From contig DATFBR010000084.1 of assembly GCA_035253685.1 (NCBI GenBank), forward strand, positions 1 through 14,343: a stretch of DNA of 14,343 nt, written 5' to 3'. Position 1 is the stretch's first letter. The number at the start of each line of letters is the position of its first letter. Source of the stretch: DASRTE01 sp035253685 (lineage in GTDB: Bacteria > Actinomycetota > Actinomycetes > Jiangellales > Jiangellaceae). The notes under the pieces were generated by a model, which did not search any database, was not told the origin of the DNA, and saw only the letters and a program-made list of their open reading frames with translations. This document shows positions 7,011 through 12,834 of this stretch, in pieces. A program made the translations under genes and the position numbers.

Positions 7011-7550
7011 ATGAAGAGCGTGTTTCTGCCCGTCTTCGTGACGTCATGGCAGTTGGAATGCTGTGGCGAACCGTTCGAGAGGGACCAGCACGTTCGGTGG
7101 CGGTTGCTCTTCGTCGAGTCAGGTCGATCCGCCGCCGAACCTGTAGAGCACCTTGTCGAACTGACCGCAGATGCAGAGCCCTTCCCCTGGGACTCGGGAG
7201 AGCAAGGGCGAACGGGCGTCCGCCTGACCAGAGGCGCGGCTGTCCTCTTCTGCTCGGCCGCCGAAGCGATGGTGGGCGCCGTCACCCTGACTGGCGGAGT
7301 ACACGAGGACCATCATGCGGACGTGCCGGAGGACTTCCCCGCTACCCCCGGGACAGTCCGACGGATCCGCGTGGAGACCCGGGATTTCACGGAGGATCCT
7401 CCGGGGTCCGGAGGCTGGACACCCGCTGACGCCGGAGCGAGATACCGAGACGTGTCCGTTTCGCCCAAATGGTTTGTCGATGTGTCGAATACCGCCGGGC
7501 CAGCGGGTGTCGAGACGGGCGTTCTCGTCGACCTCGAGGTCGACGACTGA
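7011..7550 (+). CDS. Uncharacterised protein with N-terminal WQxECCGxPF motif
   Basis: A 179-residue soluble protein. Its most distinctive feature is SWQLECCGEPF at residues 12-22 (Cys17-Cys18-Gly19), followed by a VRW strand. It resembles actinobacterial hypothetical proteins that I recall as DUF6578, but this is memory rather than a search. No signal peptide or membrane segment is clear, and the protein is acidic overall with an ETGVLVDLEVDD tail. The paired cysteines could be structural or a metal or redox site; there is no second cysteine pair to complete a zinc knuckle. The start lacks a good Shine-Dalgarno; a GTG at 7020 is the alternative. Coding is supported by its consistent frame and the absence of a rival gene. 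Confidence 0.7.
   Translation: MKSVFLPVFVTSWQLECCGEPFERDQHVRWRLLFVESGRSAAEPVEHLVELTADAEPFPWDSGEQGRTGVRLTRGAAVLFCSAAEAMVGAVTLTGGVHEDHHADVPEDFPATPGTVRRIRVETRDFTEDPPGSGGWTPADAGARYRDVSVSPKWFVDVSNTAGPAGVETGVLVDLEVDD
7391..7414 (+). repeat. Interlocking inverted repeats inside the CCG-motif gene
   Basis: A perfect 12-base palindrome (GGAGGATCCTCC, 7391-7402) shares its right arm with a second stem (CCTCCGG, loop GGT, CCGGAGG; 7398-7414). The two stems are mutually exclusive. It lies within coding sequence (TEDPPGSGGW) and could be accidental. Confidence 0.6.
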
Positions 7551-7674
7551 TCCGGGCGCGTCGTGCTGTCCGGCCGGGGTCGAGGTCTTCGTCCGTGGTG
7601 GCCGGCTCCGAATTCGGGCTCGGCACCCTGTGCGTCGTGTTCAGCCGCGAATCCGACGGCGGCACGACGGCCGT

Positions 7675-7925
7675 TCATCTGGATGTGATGCCGATGTCGG
7701 CCCTGAAGCGAGCGATGGCGACGAGCCCGAGGCCGTGGGTCGAAGGGACACTTGCCGTGGCCGCGATGGTCGCCCCAGTCCGCAGCCGCCGTTCCTGGGA
7801 GCGCGCCAGCACCGCTGGGTCGGGCCGCTTCACGTCGGGGCCAAGGTCCCGGTCGACCGCGCTGTTCGCCCCTACCAGCGCCGGTTGTTCATCGGTATCG
7901 AGGAAGTAGGTGGGCGATGTCCCGC
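7675..7925 (-). pseudogene. Possible antisense gene remnant
   Basis: The minus strand reads without stops through the gap into a peptide containing YFLDTDEQPALVGANSAV and LGLVAIARFRADIGITSR before its stop at 7675-7677. Counting about 80 codons by hand, third positions are roughly 80% G/C, first about 70% and second just under 60%. That order is the one expected of real coding in a high-GC genome, and it is not obeyed by the overlapping plus frame. There is no convincing start codon or ribosome site, and I do not recognise the family. It could be the tail of a decayed gene or a false frame. Confidence 0.22.
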
Positions 7926-7955
7926 CTCCCGGTCGATGCCGGAGTGACGTTGGTG

Positions 7956-7963
7956 AGGAGGGG
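7956..7963 (+). promoter_or_regulatory. Shine-Dalgarno of the FMN split-barrel gene
   Basis: AGGAGGGG sits just before the ATG at 7966 (4 bases from its AGGAGG core). It favours this start over the in-frame ATG at 8056, which has no close ribosome site. Confidence 0.75.
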
Positions 7964-7965
7964 TC

Positions 7966-8544
7966 ATGGCGACGAGGATCCAGCACAGGCAAACAGGCAC
8001 CGGCGTGACGGGCGAGGGTGAGATCCGGGCGGGGTCGGGGGGCGACGGCCAGCAGATGGCGCCGTCGCTGACCGCCGAGCAGGTCTGGCGGCAGGTCACC
8101 AAGGCAACGTTCGCGGTCCTCTGCCATGTCACCCCGGCCGGGGATCCCCGGTCCAGCGGCGTCCTCTACAAGGTCGTCGGAGGCCGCCTGTACGTGGCGG
8201 TCGCTCCGGACAGCTGGAAGGCGCGCCACATCCCGGTGAGCGGGCAGGTCGCTGTGACCGTGCCGGTGCGTCGAGGTGGGCTCCTGTCGTTGGTTGCGCC
8301 GATCCCGCCGGCAACCGTCAGCTTCCACGCGAGGGCAATCGTCCACCCGGCCGGATCGGCGCATGCAGGGTCGCTGGCGAAGAAGCTGGGATCGCTGCTG
8401 CCGGCCGAGCGGCAGCAGGACTCCGTCTGGCTGATCGAGGTCATTCCGGAGGGTGAGTTCGTCACGTACGGTCTGGGCGTCTCGCTGCCAAAGATGCGCA
8501 TCCCGGAGGCGGCTCGCGCCCGTGTGCCTGTCTTGCGTGGCTAG
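7966..8544 (+). CDS. Pyridoxamine 5'-phosphate oxidase-like split-barrel protein
   Basis: A 192-residue protein of the FMN- or F420-binding split-barrel superfamily. The core begins near residue 38 (EQVWRQVTKATFAVLCHV) and contains the typical pattern of PAGDPRSSGVLYKVVGGRLYVAV followed by a Trp-Lys-Ala-Arg segment (84-87) that usually contacts flavin phosphate, then VAVTVPV. Members are small oxidoreductases or flavin-binding proteins with varied substrates; the specific reaction cannot be read here. The first 30 residues are Gly- and polar-rich and outside the fold, an optional leader. The strong Shine-Dalgarno supports including them. No membrane segment or signal peptide. The gene stands alone between the gap and the broken HNH gene. 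Confidence 0.72.
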   Translation: MATRIQHRQTGTGVTGEGEIRAGSGGDGQQMAPSLTAEQVWRQVTKATFAVLCHVTPAGDPRSSGVLYKVVGGRLYVAVAPDSWKARHIPVSGQVAVTVPVRRGGLLSLVAPIPPATVSFHARAIVHPAGSAHAGSLAKKLGSLLPAERQQDSVWLIEVIPEGEFVTYGLGVSLPKMRIPEAARARVPVLRG

Positions 8545-8567
8545 GCAACCGTGTCGGTGGTGGCTGC

Positions 8568-8573
8568 CACACT
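8568..8573 (+). promoter_or_regulatory. Candidate -10 box for leaderless DUF222/HNH transcript
   Basis: CACACT ends 6 bases before the ATG at 8580 and is followed by TGGA-like bases as at dxr and ispG. No Shine-Dalgarno is present and no -35 is clear. Confidence 0.35.
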
Positions 8574-8579
8574 GGACAC

Positions 8580-10081
8580 ATGTTCGAGTCGACTGCGGGT
8601 GTCCCTGCTGCCGAGGACAGTCGGCAGTTGGCGTGCGCGCGACTGGCCCGAATGCTGCCGGCTCTGCGGCGGCAGCCGCGTGCCGGTGACGGTCCGGTGC
8701 GTCGGGCGCAGCCAGTGGCGCCGGGGGTGTTCCGGGCCCCTGGCCGGTTTCCGGCGCCGGACTGCGATGAAACCATCCGGCCCCCGAGGTTGTCGCAACT
8801 GGTGTGCCGGGTCCGCGGATGGCGGCAGGGCTTGCCGGCATAGATGCTGCGGGAACGTCCAGCTTCGACCTGCTCGAGGTGATCTCCGGGTGGCAGCGCG
8901 TGATCTCTTGGGCACAGGCGAAGCAGGCTGAGATCGTGGCCGAGTTCGCACGGCGGCGGCCGGGGCCGTACGCTCCCGACGTACCGGGCCGCACCGTCAG
9001 CGAATTCGCTGCGGACGAAATCGCCGCCCGGCTGGCGATCACCCGCCGTGCCGCCGAGCTGTTGCTGTCGCTGGGGTTGGAACTGATCGACCGGCTGCCC
9101 GCGACGGCGGAATCGCTCCTCGGCGGGCGGATCGACCTCCCGAAGGCGAAGGCGATCATCGAACACGTCACGCATCTCGACGACGCGGCCGCTCGACGGT
9201 CGGTCGAGGTGCGAGTGCTGGCCCGCGCCGGATCGCAGACCACACCGCAGCTGGGCCGATCGCTGGCTCGCGCCGTGCTCGCGGTCGATCCGCAGGCCGT
9301 GCTCAGGCGGCGGGCCGTCGCGGCGGCAGGCCGGTTTGTGCGAGTCGACCCGTGCCCGGACGGAATGGCCGAAATCCACCCGGTCTTGCCGCGGAGGACG
9401 CGATGACGGTGTTCACAGCCGTCGACGTGATCGCGCACAGCGCCGATCCGAACGACCCGCGTTCCATCGACGCCCGCCGCGTCGACGCCCTGGTCGACCT
9501 GCGCCGCCGTACTCACCCCCGCGTCGACGGGCCCGGTGGTCGAGTCTGACGCCGGTGCCGCTGGTGCCGGTCCCCGGCGTCGCCGGCGGGCACTTCCGCG
9601 TCGGGGAGGGCCGCAGATCCAGGTAACCGTGGCCGCGACCACGCTGCTCGGCGCCGACGACCAGCCGGCCGAACTCGTCGGTTACGGGCCGATCCCGGCC
9701 GAGATCGCCCGCCAGATCGCCCATCGCCGGAACGCGACTCGGCGGAGGCTGCTCACCGATCCGTCCTCCGGCGTGCTGCTGGACTACGGCCGCACCGTCT
9801 ACCGGCCACCCCCACAGCTGGATCGCCACGTCCGCGCCCGCGCCCGGACTTGTGTGTTCCCCGGCTGCCGGCAACCTGCCGTGCGCTGCGACCTGGACCA
9901 TCAGATGCCGTTCCCGCACGGCCCGAACAGCGCGGACAACCTCGGACCGCTGTGCCGGCATCACCACCGTGCCAAGACCGTGGCCGGCTGGACCTGGCGG
10001 CGTCGCCCTGACGGCGTCGTCACCTGGACCGCACCCACGGGCCACACCTACGAGGTGCCCACCCCGCCCGCACTCGACTGA
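8580..10081 (+). pseudogene. DUF222/HNH endonuclease (13E12-repeat type), frameshifted
   Basis: The intact gene would encode about 500 residues: an N-terminal DUF222 domain and a C-terminal HNH nuclease, a family often present in many copies in actinobacteria. Here the reading runs from MFESTAGVPAAED at 8580 in one frame and moves to a second frame around 8765-8805, which carries the DUF222 core (MAAGLAGIDAAG to DGMAEIHPVLP). It then moves to a third frame near 9388-9394 for about 37 codons (EDAMTVFTAVDVIAHS) and back to the second near 9499-9502 (CAAVLTP onward). The last two shifts compensate (about -1 and -2). The HNH end is intact: CVFPGC, DLDH (9890-9901), LCRHHHR, with zinc-type cysteines at 9851, 9866 and 9953. 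At least three shifts point to decay rather than a single read error. A re-sequenced intact gene is the alternative. Confidence 0.82.
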
Positions 10082-10094
10082 CGCTTCGGTCGAG
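10073..10094 (+). terminator. Stem at the end of the HNH gene
   Basis: CTCGAC and GTCGAG pair over a 10-base loop that contains the HNH stop codon. No T-run follows. It could be a weak terminator or an operator-like element just upstream of the next promoter. Confidence 0.22.
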
Positions 10095-10105
10095 CTCCGT
10101 CCAGG

Positions 10106-10111
10106 TAGGTT
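10106..10111 (+). promoter_or_regulatory. Candidate -10 box, membrane protein gene
   Basis: TAGGTT is a full TANNNT match ending 6 bases before the GTG at 10118, the best -10 hexamer of the set. This predicts a leaderless transcript. No Shine-Dalgarno precedes the GTG. Confidence 0.45.
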
Positions 10112-10117
10112 TCGATC

Positions 10118-11455
10118 GTGCCGTCGAGTCGATCCGCGTCTGCCGAGCGGGTGCAAGCGGTCGGTTTCTCCGCCGCGGTCGGAGGGCTCGCCGGGGCTGC
10201 ACTGGCCGCGCACCGCGGTCGGCGGGCGGCCGCGCTGGGCGCGTTACTGGGCCTGGCTGGGCTGGGCACCTCGGAGGCCGTGGCCCGGGCGTATCAACGC
10301 CCCGGGGAGATTCCGGCGCTGTGGCAGCGCATCGCGATGAGTGCCGCCCTGGTCGCGCCGGTGGGGTGGGCAGCCGAGCGCGTGATGCGTGTCCGACCCA
10401 TTGCTGTGGGTGCGGCGACCGGTGCCGTGGGTGGCGCCTTGGGTATCCGACCCCAGAAGGTCGTCATGGGTCCGATTCTCGGGGCTGGGATCGGGTTCGC
10501 TTTCGACCGGCGGCACCGGGCCGCACCGGCAGCAGTGGTGGCCGCGTCCACGATGGTGGCCTATCGGACCCTGTCGGCGCTGGCGTTCCGCGACAGCGCC
10601 GTGAGCCTGCTCGCGGAGCGCGTCAGCCCGAAGGACGTGCCGTTCGTCGTGCCCTTGGGTGCACCGACCCGATATGTCGGCACCGGCTATGTACGTGCGC
10701 TCGCCGATCGACTCGGCGGAGACTACGTCGCTGCCGCACCAGACGTCGGCATCATCGCGTCGCTCGAGGAGATCGCGGGGCCGGACTTCGACCCGACCGG
10801 CGTCGACCCGCAGGTCCGCGAGTTCTACGAGCACACGACTCGGTTCAGCCTGGACATCGTCCCGGAATGGAAGGTGTGGGTCCGTCCGGGGTACCTGCTC
10901 TACCGCACTCTCGTCGCTCGGCCGTTGGGACAGGCGAGTGTTCCCATGAACCAGCGAGAGGCCCTGCGTGGAATCCGCGGGCGCATCGACACGATCTCGT
11001 CGGCTCGGGACGACGTGATCGACGTCCGGGGCTGGATCCGGTCGTTCGCCGACAACGACGAACCGATCTACGTCGGGATATACACCACCTACCGTGATGC
11101 CGAACGGGGATACGTCAGTGTCGGCTTTCCCGTCCCACAGGGCAGCTTCACGGCCACGCTGGCGCCGCGAGCACGACCGGGCGGTCTTGTGTTGTCCAGC
11201 CGCAGCCCGCTGGAGCATCCCGGACACTACTTGACCTACATCGACGCGACCACGGGCGAGCTCACGACGCTGACGGTGCCGGGGTTCGCCGAAGAGCTCG
11301 ACGTCTACGTCCAGGACGGACAGCTGCGCGCCGAGCATGCGTTCTGGATCTTCGGCTTCCCATTCCTCGTCCTGCACTACCGCATGCAACGGCTTCCAGA
11401 GCCAGCTCGCGGCAGGGACGGTGGCCGCACCGGGCCGCACGTTGCGACGGTGTAG
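10118..11455 (+). CDS. Uncharacterised membrane protein with large soluble C-terminal domain
   Basis: A 445-residue protein I cannot name. Residues about 12-150 are Gly/Ala-rich hydrophobic stretches (near 12-32, 37-56, 72-86, 94-110, 114-129 and 136-150), suggesting four to six membrane passes, several of them short. Residues about 160-430 form a polar domain with notable segments FYEHTTRFSLDIVPEW (237-251), VRPGYLLYRTLVARPLGQ (255-272) and VPMNQREALRG (275-285), and a hydrophobic FWIFGFPFLVLHY (409-421) near the end. The motif-like blocks look conserved, as in a real domain rather than low-complexity filler. No catalytic signature is recognised. It is a single gene with its own promoter-like hexamer, between the broken HNH gene and the CapA lipoprotein, so context gives no firm role. 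Confidence 0.75.
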   Translation: MPSSRSASAERVQAVGFSAAVGGLAGAALAAHRGRRAAALGALLGLAGLGTSEAVARAYQRPGEIPALWQRIAMSAALVAPVGWAAERVMRVRPIAVGAATGAVGGALGIRPQKVVMGPILGAGIGFAFDRRHRAAPAAVVAASTMVAYRTLSALAFRDSAVSLLAERVSPKDVPFVVPLGAPTRYVGTGYVRALADRLGGDYVAAAPDVGIIASLEEIAGPDFDPTGVDPQVREFYEHTTRFSLDIVPEWKVWVRPGYLLYRTLVARPLGQASVPMNQREALRGIRGRIDTISSARDDVIDVRGWIRSFADNDEPIYVGIYTTYRDAERGYVSVGFPVPQGSFTATLAPRARPGGLVLSSRSPLEHPGHYLTYIDATTGELTTLTVPGFAEELDVYVQDGQLRAEHAFWIFGFPFLVLHYRMQRLPEPARGRDGGRTGPHVATV

Positions 11456-11487
11456 AGGCCCGCCGCCTCCGACGCCGGGTCGCCGGC
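11455..11487 (+). terminator. Two small GC hairpins after the membrane protein gene
   Basis: GAGGC/GCCTC (11455-11469, loop of 5) starts at the last base of the stop codon and is followed by GCCGG/CCGGC (11474-11487, loop of 4). Stems are only 5 bp and there is no T-run, so termination is uncertain. Confidence 0.25.
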
Positions 11488-11533
11488 AGACTCCCGTTGT
11501 GACGCACGTCCGCGACACGCGACGGGGCGGGCA

Positions 11534-11562
11534 TCCACAGGCCGCCCCGCATGGCCCACACT
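11534..11562 (+). promoter_or_regulatory. Candidate promoter of the CapA lipoprotein gene
   Basis: TCCACA (11534-11539, 4 of 6 to TTGACA) and CACACT (11557-11562) are separated by 17 bases. The -10 ends 6 bases before the GTG at 11569, predicting a leaderless message starting at that codon. Confidence 0.4.
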
Positions 11563-11568
11563 GTGCCG

Positions 11569-12756
11569 GTGAACCGGCGTTCCGTACCCGCGATCGTGAC
11601 GGCCGTCCTAGTACTGGCCGCGGCGTGCTCGGGCGGCGGCGAGCAAGCTGCACCGACCGCCAGCGCCAGTGGTGGCGCGACGGCGACCCCGACGCCGACC
11701 CCACGCCCGCGGACGTTCACACTCGTGGCCTCCGGTGACGTCCTCCTGCACGAGCGGCTGTGGCGTCAGGCCGAGGCCGACGCCGCGCGAACCGGCGCCG
11801 CGATCATGGACTTCGCTCCGCAGTTGGCCAACATCGCGCCCGTCGTCTCGACGGCGGACCTCGCGATCTGCCACCTCGAGGTTCCCCTGGCCCCGTCCCG
11901 CGGCCCCTATTCGGGCTACCCGACGTTCTCCGGCCCGCCACAGGTGGTGACGGCGCTGGTAGAGACCGGCTACGACGCGTGCACGACGGCGTCGAACCAC
12001 ACCTTCGACGCGGGTGCGGCCGGTGTCGAGCGGACGCTCGACACCCTCGATGCCGCAGGTCTGGCCCATGCCGGCTCGGCCCGGACCCCCGAGGAGACCG
12101 GTCTCACCACCATCGTCGACGTAGCGACCACGGAGGGACCGGTCCGTGTCGCGCTGCTGTCGTACACCTACGGCTTCAACGGCATCCCCTACCCGAACGG
12201 CGACACCTGGCGGGCGAACGAGATCGACGAGGCGACGATCCTCGCGAACGCCGCCACCGCGCGGCAGCGCGGCGCCGACGTCGTCGTCGTGGCCATGCAC
12301 TGGGGCACGGAGTACGACCACGACCCCAACGAGCAGCAACTCGACCTGGCGCCACGACTCATCGCATCGCCGGATATCGATCTCCTGCTCGGACATCACG
12401 CCCACGTGGTGCAGCCAGTGGAGAACGTCGACGGCGAGTGGGTCGTCTACGGCATGGGGAACCTGATGGCCAACCACGCGGAACCGGAGGGACCCAAGGC
12501 CGAGGGCGTGCTGATGCGGTTCACCTTCCGCGAGGATCTCGGCACCGGCGGGTTCACCACGACCAGAGCCGAGTACCTGCCGCTCTACCAGACCTATGAG
12601 CTGCCGATCGAGGTGCTCGACGTCCCGGCGGCGCTGGCCAGCGGTGACACCGGCACGACCACTGCGTCCCGGCTCGAGACGGCGCTGGCCCGGACCACGG
12701 AGGTCGTCACCGCCCGGGGCGGCGCCGAGCACGGTCTGGAACTGCTGGCCCACTGA
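11569..12756 (+). CDS. CapA-family (PGA_cap) metallophosphatase-like lipoprotein
   Basis: A 395-residue exported lipoprotein. The signal peptide is residues 1-19, with basic NRR, a hydrophobic core and a lipobox-like LAAAC placing the lipidated Cys at 20. A Gly/Ala/Thr/Pro-rich linker (to about 48) precedes the enzyme fold. CapA proteins share the calcineurin-like metallophosphatase fold; founding members take part in poly-gamma-glutamate capsule synthesis, but most actinobacterial members are uncharacterised. Motifs: SGDVLLH (Asp57, His61), ICHLEVPL, SNHTFD (Asn143, His144), HWGTEY (His244, Glu248), GHHAHVVQP (His276, His277, His279) and YGMGNL. All likely metal ligands are present. I prefer the GTG at 11569 over the ATG at 11551 because it gives a compact signal peptide and sits at leaderless distance from a -10 box. 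No capB/capC-like ligase genes are nearby, so capsule synthesis is not supported. Confidence 0.9.
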   Translation: MNRRSVPAIVTAVLVLAAACSGGGEQAAPTASASGGATATPTPTPRPRTFTLVASGDVLLHERLWRQAEADAARTGAAIMDFAPQLANIAPVVSTADLAICHLEVPLAPSRGPYSGYPTFSGPPQVVTALVETGYDACTTASNHTFDAGAAGVERTLDTLDAAGLAHAGSARTPEETGLTTIVDVATTEGPVRVALLSYTYGFNGIPYPNGDTWRANEIDEATILANAATARQRGADVVVVAMHWGTEYDHDPNEQQLDLAPRLIASPDIDLLLGHHAHVVQPVENVDGEWVVYGMGNLMANHAEPEGPKAEGVLMRFTFREDLGTGGFTTTRAEYLPLYQTYELPIEVLDVPAALASGDTGTTTASRLETALARTTEVVTARGGAEHGLELLAH

Positions 12757-12787
12757 GCCTGACCCGTGGCCGCGCCGTCGCCCTGGG

Positions 12788-12793
12788 TATTCT
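12788..12793 (+). promoter_or_regulatory. Candidate -10 box of proS
   Basis: TATTCT is close to TATAAT and would start a leader of about 35 bases carrying the AGGAG ribosome site at 12824-12828. A -35 at normal spacing is not obvious. Confidence 0.4.
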
Positions 12794-12834
12794 CGGCCGG
12801 TCACCTGCCCGTTCATGCAAGCGAGGAGACGGAC

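Larger units (their letters stand above)
7551..7965. other. 415-base gap without a convincing intact gene
   Basis: No plus-strand frame here starts properly and reads as a protein: the open plus frame that ends near 7909 begins inside the preceding gene. The only coding-like signal is on the minus strand (7675-7925, listed separately). The last bases hold the ribosome site of the next gene. No tRNA, terminator with a T-run or tandem repeat is seen. Confidence 0.6.

Noticed and set aside
7675..9642. A 655-codon minus-strand frame
   Set aside because: Over most of its length it mirrors the FMN protein and the DUF222 domain. Only the piece in the gap (to about 7925) is kept as a doubtful remnant.
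11551..11568. ATG 11551 as the CapA lipoprotein start
   Set aside because: It would add MAHTVP before the basic signal-peptide start and overlies the -10 box; GTG 11569 fits better, though not proven.
11569..12756. A capsule (poly-gamma-glutamate) synthesis locus
   Set aside because: Only the CapA-like protein is present; no CapB ligase or CapC/E partner is in the window.
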